A stretch of 64,000 nt of DNA, from assembly GCA_022605955.1 (NCBI GenBank), contig JAKCOZ010000083.1:62001-126000 (forward strand). Reading direction: 5' to 3'. Shown one piece after another: positions 23,401-37,500 of the stretch; position 1 is the first letter of the stretch; each line of letters opens with the position of its first letter. Position numbers and translations under genes: made by a program. The stretch is from Rallus limicola. Taxonomy: Eukaryota; Chordata; Aves; Gruiformes; Rallidae. The notes under the pieces are model-generated. The model did no database searches. It was not told the origin of the DNA and saw only the letters and a program-made list of their open reading frames with translations.

Positions 23401-26400
23401 GGCAAAGGAAAAGGCTGAGAGCCAAAGTGACAGGGTCTGCTTGTGTGTCCTGTTAGGAGGTTTCAGACAAGCTATGCCTTTCATGCCTAGCTTCTTTACT
23501 TTGGGAGTTATTGCTGGACGTTTAGCAAGTTTTGAACTGCAGTCTGCTAGGGCCGAGAAAAGCACCGTAGGAGGTTCCAGGCATGTTCCCTCTTTCCAGG
23601 CAAAGGAAAAGGCTGAGAGCCAAAGTGACAGGGTCTGCTTGTGTGTCCTGTTAGGAGGTTTCAGACAAGCTATGCCTTTCATGCCTAGCTTCTTTACTTT
23701 GGGAGTTATTGCTGGACGTTTAGCATGTTTTGAACTGCAGTCTGCTAGGGCCGTGAAAAGCAGTGTAGGAGGTAGCAGGTATGTTCCTTCTTTCCAGGCA
23801 AAGAAAAGGCTGAGAGCCAAAGTGACAGGGTCTGCTTGTGTGTCCTGTTAGGAGGTTTCAGACAAGCTATGCCTTTCAGTCCTAGCTTCTTTACTTTGGG
23901 AGTTATTGCTGGACGTTTAGCATGTTTTGAACTGCAGTCTGCTAGGGCCGAGAAAAGCACCGTAGGAGGTTCCAGGCATGTTCCCTCTTTCCAGGCAAAG
24001 GAAAAGGCTGAGAGCCAAAGTGACAGGGTCTGCTTGTGTGTCCTGTTAGGAGGTTTCAGACAAGCTATGCCTTTCATGCCTAGCTTCTTTACTTTGGGAG
24101 TTATTGCTGGACGTTTAGCATGTTTTGAACTGCAGTCTGCTAGGGCCGAGAAAAGCACCGTAGGAGGTTCCAGGCATGTTCCCTCTTTCCAGGCAAAGGA
24201 AAAGGCTGAGAGCCAAAGTGACAGGGTCTGCTTGTGTGTCCTGTTAGGAGGTTTCAGACAAGCTATGCCTTTCAGTCCTAGCTTCTTTACTTTGGGAGTT
24301 ATTGCTGGACGTTTAGCATGTTTTGAACTGCAGTCTGCTAGGGCCGAGAAAAGCACCGTAGGAGGTAGCAGGTATGTTTCTTCTTTCCAGGCAAAGGAAA
24401 AGGCTGAGAGCCAAAGTGACAGGGTCTGCTTGTGTGTCCTGTTAGGAGGTTTCAGACAAGCTATGCCTTTCAGTCCTAGCTTCTTTACTTTGGGAGTTAT
24501 TGCTGGACGTTTAGCATGTTTTGAACTGCAGTCTGCTAGGGCCGAGAAAAGCACCGTAGGAGGTTCCAGGCATGTTCCCTCTTTCCAGGCAAAGGAAAAG
24601 GCTGAGAGCCAAAGTGACAGGGTCTGCTTGTGTGTCCTGTTAGGAGGTTTCAGACAAGCTATGCCTTTCATGCCTAGCTTCTTTACTTTGGGAATTATTG
24701 CTGGACGTTTAGCATGTTTTGAACTGCAGTCTGCTAGGGCCGAGAAAAGCACCGTAGGAGGTTCCAGGCATGTTCCCTCTTTCCAGGCAAAGGAAAAGGC
24801 TGAGAGCCAAAGTGACAGGGTCTGCTTGTGTGTCCTGTTAGGAGGTTTCAGACAAGCTATGCCTTTCATGCCTAGCTTCTTTACTTTGGGAGTTATTGCT
24901 GGACGTTTAGCATGTTTTGAACTGCAGTCTGCTAGGGCCGAGAAAAGCACCGTAGGAGGTTCCAGGCATGTTCCCTCTTTCCAGGCAAAGGAAAAGGCTG
25001 AGAGCCAAAGTGACAGGGTCTGCTTGTGAGTCCTGTTAGGAGGTTTCAGACAAGCTATGCCTTTCATGCCTAGCTTCTTTACTTTGGGAGTTATTGCTGG
25101 ACGTTTAGCATGTTTTGAACTGCAGTCTGCTAGGGCCGAGAAAAGCACCGTAGGAGGTTCCAGGCATGTTCCCTCTTTCCAGGCAAAGGAAAAGGCTGAG
25201 AGCCAAAGTGACAGGGTCTGCTTGTGTGTCCTGTTAGGAGGTTTCAGACAAGCTATGCCTTTCAGTCCTAGCTTCTTTACTTTGGGAGTTATTGCTGGAC
25301 GTTTAGCATGTTTTGAACTGCAGTCTGCTAGGGCCGAGAAAAGCACCGTAGGAGGTTCCAGGCATGTTCCCTCTTTCCAGGCAAAGGAAAAGGCTGAGAG
25401 CCAAAGTGACAGGGTCTGCTTGTGTGTCCTGTTAGGAGGTTTCAGACAAGCTATGCCTTTCAGGCCTAGCTTCTTTACTTTGGGAGTTATTGCTGGACGT
25501 TTAGCATGTTTTGAACTGCAGTCTGCTAGGGCCGAGAAAAGCACCGTAGGAGGTTCCAGGCATGTTCCCTCTTTCCAGGCAAAGGAAAAGGCTGAGAGCC
25601 AAAGTGACAGGGTCTGCTTGTGTGTCCTGTTAGGAGGTTTCAGACAAGCTATGCCTTTCATGCCTAGCTTCTTTACTTTGGGAGTTATTGCTGGACGTTT
25701 AGCATGTTTTGAACTGCAGTCTGCTAGGGCCGAGAAAAGCACCGTAGGAGGTTCCAGGCATGTTCCCTCTTTCCAGGCAAAGGAAAAGGCTGAGAGCCAA
25801 AGTGACAGGGTCTGCTTGTGTGTCCTGTTAGGAGGTTTCAGACAAGCTATGCCTTTCAGGCCTAGCTTCTTTACTTTGGGAGTTATTGCTGGACGTTTAG
25901 CATGTTTTGAACTGCAGTCTGCTAGGGCCGAGAAAAGCACTGTAGGAGGTTCCAGGCATGTTCCCTCTTTCCAGGCAAAGGAAAAGGCTGAGAGCCAAAG
26001 TGACAGGGTCTGCTTGTGTGTCCTGTTAGGAGGTTTCAGACAAGCTATGCCTTTCAGTCCTAGCTTCTTTACTTTGGGAGTTATTGCTGGACGTTTAGCA
26101 TGTTTTGAACTGCAGTCTGCTAGGGCCGAGAAAAGCACCGTAGGAGGTAGCAGGTATGTTTCTTCTTTCCAGGCAAAGGAAAAGGCTGAGAGCCAAAGTG
26201 ACAGGGTCTGCTTGTGTGTCCTGTTAGGAGGTTTCAGACAAGCTATGCCTTTCAGTCCTAGCTTCTTTACTTTGGGAGTTATTGCTGGACGTTTAGCATG
26301 TTTTGAACTGCAGTCTGCTAGGGCCGAGAAAAGCACCGTAGGAGGTTCCAGGCATGTTCCCTCTTTCCAGGCAAAGGAAAAGGCTGAGAGCCAAAGTGAC

Positions 26401-27922
26401 AGGGTCTGCTTGTGTGTCCTGTTAGGAGGTTTCAGACAAGCTATGCCTTTCATGCCTAGCTTCTTTAATTTGGAAATTATTGCTGGACGTTTAGCATGTT
26501 TTGAACTGCAGTCTGCTAGGGCCGAGAAAAGCACCGTAGGAGGTTCCAGGCATGTTCCCTCTTTCCAGGCAAAGGAAAAGGCTGAGAGCCAAAGTGACAG
26601 GGTCTGCTTGTGTGTCCTGTTAGGAGGTTTCAGACAAGCTATGCCTTTCATGCCTAGCTTCTTTACTTTGGGAGTTATTGCTGGACGTTTAGCATGTTTT
26701 GAACTGCAGTCTGCTAGGGCCGAGAAAAGCACCGTAGGAGGTTCCAGGCATGTTCCCTCTTTCCAGGCAAAGGAAAAGGCTGAGAGCCAAAGTGACAGGG
26801 TCTGCTTGTGAGTCCTGTTAGGAGGTTTCAGACAAGCTATGCCTTTCAGTCCTAGCTTCTTTACTTTGGGAGTTATTGCTGGACGTTTAGCATGTTTTGA
26901 ACTGCAGTCTGCTAGGGCCGAGAAAAGCACCGTAGGAGGTTCCAGGCATGTTCCCTCTTTCCAGGCAAAGGAAAAGGCTGAGAGCCAAAGTGACAGGGTC
27001 TGCTTGTGTGTCCTGGTAGGAGGTTTCAGACAAGCTATGCCTTTCAGTCCTAGCTTCTTTACTTTGGGAGTTATTGCTGGACGTTTAGCATGTTTTGAAC
27101 TGCAGTCTGCTAGGGCCGAGAAAAGCACCGTAGGAGGTTCCAGGCATGTTCCCTCTTTCCAGGCAAAGGAAAAGGCTGAGAGCCAAAGTGACAGGGTCTG
27201 CTTGTGAGTCCTGTTAGGAGGTTTCAGACAAGCTATGCCTTTCAGGCCTAGCTTCTTTACTTTGGGAGTTATTGCTGGACGTTTAGCATGTTTTGAACTG
27301 CAGTCTGCTAGGGCCGAGAAAAGCACCGTAGGAGGTTCCAGGCATGTTCCCTCTTTCCAGGCAAAGGAAAAGGCTGAGAGCCAAAGTGACAGGGTCTGCT
27401 TGTGTGTCCTGTTAGGAGGTTTCAGACAAGCTATGCCTTTCAGGCCTAGCTTCTTTACTTTGGGAGTTATTGCTGGACGTTTAGCATGTTTTGAACTGCA
27501 GTCTGCTAGGGCCGAGAAAAGCACCGTAGGAGGTTCCAGGCATGTTCCCTCTTTCCAGGCAAAGGAAAAGGCTGAGAGCCAAAGTGACAGGGTCTGCTTG
27601 TGTGTCCTGTTAGGAGGTTTCAGACAAGCTATGCCTTTCATGCCTAGCTTCTTTACTTTGGGAGTTATTGCTGGACATTTAGCATGTTTTGAACTGCAGT
27701 CTGCTAGGGCCGAGAAAAGCACCGTAGGAGGTTCCAGGCATGTTCCCTTTTCCAGGCAAAGGAAAAGGCTGAGAGCCAAAGTGACAGGGTCTGCTTGTGT
27801 GTCCTGTTAGGAGGTTTCAGACAAGCTATGCCTTTCAGTCCTAGCTTCTTTACTTTGGGAGTTATTGCTGGACGTTTAGCATGTTTTGAACTGCAGTCTG
27901 CTAGGGCCGAGAAAAGCACCGT

Positions 27923-27927
27923 AGGAG
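27923..27927. repeat. Target-site duplication, left copy (solo LTR 2)
   Basis: AGGAG at the same position of the satellite unit as in solo LTR 1. The partner copy is at 28516-28520. Confidence 0.93.
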
Positions 27928-28515
27928 TGTCCTGGTTTCAGTCAGGATAGAGTTAATTTCATTTGTAGCAGCGGATGGAATGCTGTGTTTGGGAGTTAAA
28001 ATGAAAACAGTGCTGATAACACCCTGATGTTTTTAGTTGCAGTCAGACAGTCAATGCCAGGACAGGTGACCCAGATGGGCCAAAGAGAATATTCCATGCC
28101 AATTACGTCCTGCCCAGGATAAAGGGGGGCTGATGGGAGGAAGAAGGGGCGGTTCCGGGACGCGAGCGGCCGGGACGCGAGGGTCTTGGGGGACGGTCGG
28201 GTTCCGGGACGGCTCTGGGTGGTACGGCCTGAGTTGTGTGGTTCGGTGAGAAACTGCATTGTGTATCAATATTTTCATATTCTTTTGCTCTATAGTCCTG
28301 TTAGCATTGTATATATTTTATTTTTCTGTTATCTTAGTAAACTATCCTTATCCCAACCCACGGGCCTCTTAGTTTCTTGGTTTTGGAGTTATTTGCCCCT
28401 TCCTTTTCCCTTCCCTTGTTTCCCCCCTCCCCTTTTTCCCTTTTCTCCTGCTCTTTTACTTTAAGGAGCAGGCAGCTGCGTGGATCTCGGCCCAAGCCGG
28501 GGTGAAACCACGACA
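27928..28515 (+). mobile_element. Solo LTR 2, duplicated copy of solo LTR 1 (588 bp)
   Basis: TGTCCTGG..CCACGACA ends and AGGAG flanks, in the same phase of the satellite unit as solo LTR 1. I found no base differences between the two over 588 bp, and both share the two substitutions that separate them from the provirus LTRs. The flanking variant units match as well. This is therefore a copy made when the surrounding array was duplicated, not a second integration. Confidence 0.95.
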
Positions 28516-28520
28516 AGGAG
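28516..28520. repeat. Target-site duplication, right copy (solo LTR 2)
   Basis: AGGAG immediately after the terminal CA of the LTR, continuing into 'gtagcaggtatg'. Confidence 0.93.
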
Positions 28521-31500
28521 GTAGCAGGTATGTTTCTTCTTTCCAGGCAAAGGAAAAGGCTGAGAGCCAAAGTGACAGGGTCTGCTTGTGTGTCCTGTTA
28601 GGAGGTTTCAGACAAGCTATGCCTTTCAGTCCTAGCTTCTTTACTTTGGGAGTTATTGCTGGACGTTTAGCATATTTTGAACTGCAGTCTGCTAGGGCCG
28701 AGAAAAGCACCGTAGGAGGTTCCAGGCATGTTCCCTCTTTCCAGGCAAAGGAAAAGGCTGAGAGCCAAAGTGACAGGGTCTGCTTGTGTGTCCTGTTAGG
28801 AGGTTTCAGACAAGCTATGCCTTTCAGTCCTAGCTTCTTTACTTTGGGAGTTATTGCTGGACGTTTAGCATATTTTGAACTGCAGTCTGCTAGGGCCGAG
28901 AAAAGCACCGTAGGAGGTTCCAGGCATGTTCCCTCTTTCCAGGCAAAGGAAAAGGCTGAGAGCCAAAGTGACAGGGTCTGCTTGTGTGTCCTGTTAGGAG
29001 GTTTCAGACAAGCTATGCCTTTCATGCCTAGCTTCTTTACTTTGGGAGTTATTGCTGGACGTTTAGCATGTTTTGAACTGCAGTCTGCTAGGGCCGAGAA
29101 AAGCACTGTAGGAGGTAGCAGGTATGTTCCTTCTTTCCAGGCAAAGGAAAAGGCTGAGAGCCAAAGTGACAGGGTCTGCTTGTGTGTCCTGTTAGGAGGT
29201 TTCAGACAAGCTATGCCTTTCATGCCTAGCTTCTTTACTTTGGGAGTTATTGTTGGACGTTTAGCATGTTTTGAACTGCAGTCTGCTAGGGCCGAGAAAA
29301 GCACCGTAGGAGGTTCCAGGCATGTTCCCTCTTTCCAGGCAAAGGAAAAGGCTGAGAGCCAAAGTGACAGGGTCTGCTTGTGTGTCCTGTTAGGAGGTTT
29401 CAGACAAGCTATGCCTTTCAGTCCTAGCTTCTTTACTTTGGGAGTTATTGCTGGACGTTTAGCATGTTTTGAACTGCAGTCTGCTAGGGCCGAGAAAAGC
29501 ACCGTAGGAGGTTCCAGGCATGTTCCCTCTTTCCAGGCAAAGGAAAAGGCTGAGAGCCAAAGTGACAGGGTCTGCTTGTGTGTCCTGTTAGGAGGTTTCA
29601 GACAAGCTATGCCTTTCATGCCTAGCTTCTTTACTTTGGGAGTTATTGCTGGACGTTTAGCATGTATTGAACTGCAGTCTGCTAGGGCCGAGAAAAGCAC
29701 CGTAGGAGGTTCCAGGCATGTTCCCTCTTTCCAGGCAAAGGAAAAGGCTGAGAGCCAAAGTGACAGGGTCTGCTTGTGTGTCCTGTTAGGAGGTTTCAGA
29801 CAAGCTATGCCTTTCAGTCCTAGCTTCTTTACTTTGGGAGTTATTGCTGGACGTTTAGCATGTTTTGAACTGCAGTCTGCTAGGGCCTAGGAAAGCACTG
29901 TAGGAGGTAGCAGGTATGTTCCTTCTTTCCAGGCAAAGGAAAAGGCTGAGAGCCAAAGTGACAGGGTCTGCTTGTGTGTCCTGTTAGGAGGTTTCAGACA
30001 AGCTATGCCCTTCAGTCCTATCTTCTTTACTTTGGGAATTATTGCTGGACGTTTAGCATGTTTTGAACTGTAGTCTGCTAGGGCCGAGAAAAGCACCGTA
30101 GGAGGTTCCTGGCATGTTCCCTCTTTCCAGGCAAAGGAAAAGGCTGAGAGCCAAAGTGACAGGGTCTGCTTGTGTGTCCTGTTAGGAGGTTTCAGACAAG
30201 CTATGCCTTTCAGTCCTAGCTTCTTTACTTTGGGAGTTATTGCTGGACGTTTAGCATGTTTTGAACTGCAGTCTGCTAGGGCCGAGAAAAGCACCGTAGG
30301 AGGTAGCAGGTATGTTCCCTCTTTCCAGGCAAAGGAAAAGGCTGAGAGCCAAAGTGACAGGGTCTGCTTGTGTGTCCTGTTAGGAGGTTTCAGACAAGCT
30401 ATGCCTTTCAGTCCTAGCTTCTTTACTTTGGGAGTTATTGCTGGACGTTTAGCATGTTTTGAACTGCAGTCTGCTAGGGCCGAGAAAAGCACCGTAGGAG
30501 GTTCCAGGCATGTTCCCTCTTTCCAGGCAAAGGAAAAGGCTGAGAGCCAAAGTGACAGGGTCTGCTTGTGTGTCCTGTTAGGAGGTTTCAGACAAGCTAT
30601 GCCTTTCAGGCCTAGCTTCTTTACTTTGGGAGTTATTGCTGGACGTTTAGCATGTTTTGAACTGCAGTCTGCTAGGGCCGAGAAAAGCACCGTAGGAGGT
30701 TCCAGGCATGTTCCCTCTTTCCAGGCACAGGAAAAGGCTGAGAGCCAAAGTGACAGGGTCTGCTTGTGTGTCCTGTTAGGAGGTTTCAGACAAGCTATGC
30801 CTTTCAGGCCTAGCTTCTTTACTTTGGGAGTTATTGCTGGACGTATAGCATCTTTTGAACTGCAGTCTGCTAGGGCCGAGGAAAGCACTGTAGGAGGTAG
30901 CAGGTATGTTCCTTCTTTCCAGGCAAAGGAAAAGGCTGAGAGCCAAAGTGACAGGGTCTGCTTGTGTGTCCTGTTAGGAGGTTTCAGACAAGCTATGCCC
31001 TTCAGTCCTAGCTTCTTTACTTTGGGAATTATTGCTGGACGTTTAGCATGTTTTGAACTGCAGTCTTCTAGGGCCGAGAAAAGCACCGTAGGAGGTTCCT
31101 GGCATGTTCCCTCTTTCCAGGCAAAGGAAAAGGCTGAGAGCCAAAGTGACAGGGTCTGCTTGTGTGTCCTGTTAGGAGGTTTCAGACAAGCTATGCCTTT
31201 CAGTCCTAGCTTCTTTACTTTGGGAGTTATTGCTGGACGTTTAGCATGTTTTGAACTGCAGTCTGCTAGGGCCGAGAAAAGCACCGTAGGAGGTTCCAGG
31301 CATGTTCCCTCTTTCCAGGCAAAGGAAAAGGCTGAGAGCCAAAGTGACAGGGTCTGCTTGTGTGTCCTGTTAGGAGGTTTCAGACAAGCTATGCCTTTCA
31401 TGCCTAGCTTCTTTACTTTGGGAGTTATTGCTGGACGTTTAGCAAGTTTTGAACTGCAGTCTGCTAGGGCCGAGAAAAGCACCGTAGGAGGTTCCAGGCA

Positions 31501-34500
31501 TGTTCCCTCTTTCCAGGCAAAGGAAAAGGCTGAGAGCCAAAGTGACAGGGTCTGCTTGTGTGTCCTGTTAGGAGGTTTCAGACAAGCTATGCCTTTCATG
31601 CCTAGCTTCTTTACTTTGGGAGTTATTGCTGGACGTTTAGCATGTTTTGAACTGCAGTCTGCTAGGGCCGTGAAAAGCAGTGTAGGAGGTAGCAGGTATG
31701 TTCCTTCTTTCCAGGCAAAGAAAAGGCTGAGAGCCAAAGTGACAGGGTCTGCTTGTGTGTCCTGTTAGGAGGTTTCAGACAAGCTATGCCTTTCAGTCCT
31801 AGCTTCTTTACTTTGGGAGTTATTGCTGGACGTTTAGCATGTTTTGAACTGCAGTCTGCTAGGGCCGAGAAAAGCACCGTAGGAGGTTCCAGGCATGTTC
31901 CCTCTTTCCAGGCAAAGGAAAAGTCTGAGAGCCAAAGTGACAGGGTCTGCTTGTGTGTCCTGTTAGGAGGTTTCAGACAAGCTATGCCTTTCATGCCTAG
32001 CTTCTTTACTTTGGGAGTTATTGCTGGACGTTTAGCATGTTTTGAACTGCAGTCTGCTAGGGCCGAGAAAAGCACCGTAGGAGGTTCCAGGCATGTTCCC
32101 TCTTTCCAGGCAAAGGAAAAGGCTGAGAGCCAAAGTGACAGGGTCTGCTTGTGTGTCCTGTTAGGAGGTTTCAGACAAGCTATGCCTTTCAGTCCTAGCT
32201 TCTTTACTTTGGGAGTTATTGCTGGACGTTTAGCATGTTTTGAACTGCAGTCTGCTAGGGCCGAGAAAAGCACCGTAGGAGGTTCCAGGCATGTTCCCTC
32301 TTTCCAGGCAAAGGAAAAGGCTGAGAGCCAAAGTGACAGGGTCTGCTTGTGTGTCCTGTTAGGAGGTTTCAGACAAGCTATGCCTTTCAGTCCTAGCTTC
32401 TTTACTTTGGGAGTTATTGCTGGACGTTTAGCATGTTTTGAACTGCAGTCTGCTAGGGCCGAGAAAAGCACCCTAGGAGGTTCCAGGCATGTTCCCTCTT
32501 TCCAGGCAAAGGAAAAGGCTGAGAGCCAAAGTGACAGGGTCTGCTTGTGTGTCCTGTTAGGAGGTTTCAGACAAGCTATGCCTTTCAGTCCTAGCTTCTT
32601 TACTTTGGGAGTTATTGCTGGACGTTTAGCATGTTTTGAACTGCAGTCTGCTAGGGCCGAGAAAAGCACCGTAGGAGGTTCCAGGCATGTTCCCTCTTTC
32701 CAGGCAAAGGAAAAGGCTGAGAGCCAAAGTGACAGGGTCTGCTTGTGTGTCCTGTTAGGAGGTTTCAGACAAGCTATGCCTTTCAGTCCTAGCTTCTTTA
32801 CTTTGGGAGTTATTGCTGGACGTTTAGCATGTTTTGAACTGCAGTCTGCTAGGGCCGAGAAAAGCACCGTAGGAGGTTCCAGGCATGTTCCCTCTTTCCA
32901 GGCAAAGGAAAAGGCTGAGAGCCAAAGTGACAGGGTCTGCTTGTGAGTCCTGTTAGGAGGTTTCAGACAAGCTATGCCTTTCATGCCTAGCTTCTTTACT
33001 TTGGGAGTTATTGCTGGACGTTTAGCATGTTTTGAACTGCAGTCTGCTAGGGCCGAGAAAAGCACCGTAGGAGGTTCCAGGCATGTTCCCTCTTTCCAGG
33101 CAAAGGAAAAGGCTGAGAGCCAAAGTGACAGGGTCTGCTTGTGTGTCCTGTTAGGAGGTTTCAGACAAGCTATGCCTTTCAGTCCTAGCTTCTTTACTTT
33201 GGGAGTTATTGCTGGACGTTTAGCATGTTTTGAACTGCAGTCTGCTAGGGCCTAGGAAAGCACTGTAGGAGGTAGCAGGTATGTTCCTTCTTTCCAGGCA
33301 AAGGAAAAGGCTGAGAGCCAAAGTGACAGGGTCTGCTTGTGTGTCCTGTTAGGAGGTTTCAGACAAGCTATGCCCTTCAGTCCTATCTTCTTTACTTTGG
33401 GAATTATTGCTGGACGTTTAGCATGTTTTGAACTGCAGTCTGCTAGGGCCGAGAAAAGCACCGTAGGAGGTTCCTGGCATGTTCCCTCTTTCCAGGCAAA
33501 GGAAAAGGCTGAGAGCCAAAGTGACAGGGTCTGCTTGTGTGTCCTGTTAGGAGGTTTCAGACAAGCTATGCCTTTCAGTCCTAGCTTCTTTACTTTGGGA
33601 GTTATTGCTGGACGTTTAGCATGTTTTGAACTGCAGTCTGCTAGGGCCGAGAAAAGCACCGTAGGAGGTAGCAGGTATGTTCCCTCTTTCCAGGCAAAGG
33701 AAAAGGCTGAGAGCCAAAGTGACAGGGTCTGCTTGTGTGTCCTGTTAGGAGGTTTCAGACAAGCTATGCCTTTCAGTCCTAGCTTCTTTACTTTGGGAGT
33801 TATTGCTGGACGTTTAGCATGTTTTGAACTGCAGTCTGCTAGGGCCGAGAAAAGCACCGTAGGAGGTTCCAGGCATGTTCCCTCTTTCCAGGCAAAGGAA
33901 AAGGCTGAGAGCCAAAGTGACAGGGTCTGCTTGTGTGTCCTGTTAGGAGGTTTCAGACAAGCTATGCCTTTCAGGCCTAGCTTCTTTACTTTGGGAGTTA
34001 TTGCTGGACGTTTAGCATGTTTTGAACTGCAGTCTGCTAGGGCCGAGAAAAGCACCGTAGGAGGTTCCAGGCATGTTCCCTCTTTCCAGGCACAGGAAAA
34101 GGCTGAGAGCCAAAGTGACAGGGTCTGCTTGTGTGTCCTGTTAGGAGGTTTCAGACAAGCTATGCCTTTCAGGCCTAGCTTCTTTACTTTGGGAGTTATT
34201 GCTGGACGTATAGCATCTTTTGAACTGCAGTCTGCTAGGGCCGAGGAAAGCACTGTAGGAGGTAGCAGGTATGTTCCTTCTTTCCAGGCAAAGGAAAAGG
34301 CTGAGAGCCAAAGTGACAGGGTCTGCTTGTGTGTCCTGTTAGGAGGTTTCAGACAAGCTATGCCCTTCAGTCCTAGCTTCTTTACTTTGGGAATTATTGC
34401 TGGACGTTTAGCATGTTTTGAACTGCAGTCTTCTAGGGCCGAGAAAAGCACCGTAGGAGGTTCCTGGCATGTTCCCTCTTTCCAGGCAAAGGAAAAGGCT

Positions 34501-37500
34501 GAGAGCCAAAGTGACAGGGTCTGCTTGTGTGTCCTGTTAGGAGGTTTCAGACAAGCTATGCCTTTCAGTCCTAGCTTCTTTACTTTGGGAGTTATTGCTG
34601 GACGTTTAGCATGTTTTGAACTGCAGTCTGCTAGGGCCGAGAAAAGCACCGTAGGAGGTAGCAGGTATGTTCCCTCTTTCCAGGCAAAGGAAAAGGCTGA
34701 GAGCCAAAGTGACAGGGTCTGCTTGTGTGTCCTGTTAGGAGGTTTCAGACAAGCTATGCCTTTCAGTCCTAGCTTCTTTACTTTGGGAGTTATTGCTGGA
34801 CGTTTAGCATGTTTTGAACTGCAGTCTGCTAGGGCCGAGAAAAGCACCGTAGGAGGTTCCAGGCATGTTCCCTCTTTCCAGGCAAAGGAAAAGGCTGAGA
34901 GCCAAAGTGACAGGGTCTGCTTGTGTGTCCTGTTAGGAGGTTTCAGACAAGCTATGCCTTTCATGCCTAGCTTCTTTACTTTGGGAGTTATTGCTGGACG
35001 TTTAGCAAGTTTTGAACTGCAGTCTGCTAGGGCCGAGAAAAGCACCGTAGGAGGTTCCAGGCATGTTCCCTCTTTCCAGGCAAAGGAAAAGGCTGAGAGC
35101 CAAAGTGACAGGGTCTGCTTGTGTGTCCTGTTAGGAGGTTTCAGACAAGCTATGCCTTTCATGCCTAGCTTCTTTACTTTGGGAGTTATTGCTGGACGTT
35201 TAGCATGTTTTGAACTGCAGTCTGCTAGGGCCGTGAAAAGCAGTGTAGGAGGTAGCAGGTATGTTCCTTCTTTCCAGGCAAAGAAAAGGCTGAGAGCCAA
35301 AGTGACAGGGTCTGCTTGTGTGTCCTGTTAGGAGGTTTCAGACAAGCTATGCCTTTCAGTCCTAGCTTCTTTACTTTGGGAGTTATTGCTGGACGTTTAG
35401 CATGTTTTGAACTGCAGTCTGCTAGGGCCGAGAAAAGCACCGTAGGAGGTTCCAGGCATGTTCCCTCTTTCCAGGCAAAGGAAAAGGCTGAGAGCCAAAG
35501 TGACAGGGTCTGCTTGTGTGTCCTGTTAGGAGGTTTCAGACAAGCTATGCCTTTCATGCCTAGCTTCTTTACTTTGGGAGTTATTGCTGGACGTTTAGCA
35601 TGTTTTGAACTGCAGTCTGCTAGGGCCGAGAAAAGCACCGTAGGAGGTTCCAGGCATGTTCCCTCTTTCCAGGCAAAGGAAAAGGCTGAGAGCCAAAGTG
35701 ACAGGGTCTGCTTGTGTGTCCTGTTAGGAGGTTTCAGACAAGCTATGCCTTTCAGTCCTAGCTTCTTTACTTTGGGAGTTATTGCTGGACGTTTAGCATG
35801 TTTTGAACTGCAGTCTGCTAGGGCCGAGAAAAGCACCGTAGGAGGTTCCAGGCATGTTCCCTCTTTCCAGGCAAAGGAAAAGGCTGAGAGCCAAAGTGAC
35901 AGGGTCTGCTTGTGTGTCCTGTTAGGAGGTTTCAGACAAGCTATGCCTTTCAGTCCTAGCTTCTTTACTTTGGGAGTTATTGCTGGACGTTTAGCATGTT
36001 TTGAACTGCAGTCTGCTAGGGCCGAGAAAAGCACCGTAGGAGGTTCCAGGCATGTTCCCTCTTTCCAGGCAAAGGAAAAGGCTGAGAGCCAAAGTGACAG
36101 GGTCTGCTTGTGTGTCCTGTTAGGAGGTTTCAGACAAGCTATGCCTTTCAGTCCTAGCTTCTTTACTTTGGGAGTTATTGCTGGACGTTTAGCATGTTTT
36201 GAACTGCAGTCTGCTAGGGCCGAGAAAAGCACCGTAGGAGGTTCCAGGCATGTTCCCTCTTTCCAGGCAAAGGAAAAGGCTGAGAGCCAAAGTGACAGGG
36301 TCTGCTTGTGTGTCCTGTTAGGAGGTTTCAGACAAGCTATGCCTTTCATGCCTAGCTTCTTTACTTTGGGAGTTATTGCTGGACGTTTAGCATGTTTTGA
36401 ACTGCAGTCTGCTAGGGCCGAGAAAAGCACCGTAGGAGGTTCCAGGCATGTTCCCTCTTTCCAGGCAAAGGAAAAGGCTGAGAGCCAAAGTGACAGGGTC
36501 TGCTTGTGAGTCCTGTTAGGAGGTTTCAGACAAGCTATGCCTTTCATGCCTAGCTTCTTTACTTTGGGAGTTATTGCTGGACGTTTAGCATGTTTTGAAC
36601 TGCAGTCTGCTAGGGCCGAGAAAAGCACCGTAGGAGGTTCCAGGCATGTTCCCTCTTTCCAGGCAAAGGAAAAGGCTGAGAGCCAAAGTGACAGGGTCTG
36701 CTTGTGTGTCCTGTTAGGAGGTTTCAGACAAGCTATGCCTTTCAGTCCTAGCTTCTTTACTTTGGGAGTTATTGCTGGACGTTTAGCATGTTTTGAACTG
36801 CAGTCTGCTAGGGCCGAGAAAAGCACCGTAGGAGGTTCCAGGCATGTTCCCTCTTTCCAGGCAAAGGAAAAGGCTGAGAGCCAAAGTGACAGGGTCTGCT
36901 TGTGTGTCCTGTTAGGAGGTTTCAGACAAGCTATGCCTTTCAGGCCTAGCTTCTTTACTTTGGGAGTTATTGCTGGACGTTTAGCATGTTTTGAACTGCA
37001 GTCTGCTAGGGCCGAGAAAAGCACCGTAGGAGGTTCCAGGCATGTTCCCTCTTTCCAGGCAAAGGAAAAGGCTGAGAGCCAAAGTGACAGGGTCTGCTTG
37101 TGTGTCCTGTTAGGAGGTTTCAGACAAGCTATGCCTTTCATGCCTAGCTTCTTTACTTTGGGAGTTATTGCTGGACGTTTAGCATGTTTTGAACTGCAGT
37201 CTGCTAGGGCCGAGAAAAGCACCGTAGGAGGTTCCAGGCATGTTCCCTCTTTCCAGGCAAAGGAAAAGGCTGAGAGCCAAAGTGACAGGGTCTGCTTGTG
37301 TGTCCTGTTAGGAGGTTTCAGACAAGCTATGCCTTTCATGCCTAGCTTCTTTACTTTGGGAGTTATTGCTGGACGTTTAGCATGTTTTGAACTGCAGTCT
37401 GCTAGGGCCGAGAAAAGCACCGTAGGAGGTTCCAGGCATGTTCCCTCTTTCCAGGCAAAGGAAAAGGCTGAGAGCCAAAGTGACAGGGTCTGCTTGTGAG

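Larger units (their letters stand above)
13620..27650 (+). repeat. Left copy (A) of a ~14-kb segmental duplication containing the solo LTR
   Basis: The block starts at a unit with 'ggacattt' (for 'ggacgttt') and a one-base deletion 'cccttttcc', just left of solo LTR 1, and runs through the whole following satellite stretch. The same order of variant units, including the LTR with its AGGAG flanks, reappears in 27.67-42.48 kb. Matching points are offset by 14053 bp (LTR and early units), then 14449 bp, then 14845 bp. Each change of offset is exactly two satellite units. Boundaries are placed at the last shared variant and are accurate to about one unit. Confidence 0.85.
14463..27927 (+). repeat. 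198-bp satellite, array segment 2 (about 68 units)
   Basis: The same satellite and orientation as segment 1, but richer in mosaic subtypes. These include units with 'gtagcaggtatgtt', units with 'gttcctggcatgtt', units with 'gccctTcagtcc', and units with 'gcctaggaaagcactg'. A one-base deletion (aaagaaaagg for aaaggaaaagg) marks units near 17270, 20833 and 23802, spaced by 18 and 15 units. Most of the segment forms the left copy of a duplication of about 14 kb whose right copy begins near 27.67 kb. No gene is present. Confidence 0.97.

Noticed and set aside
27928..28515. Independent second integration at the same unit position
   Set aside because: The same phase, the same AGGAG flanks, no differences in the LTR and the same flanking variant units are all explained by duplication of the block.
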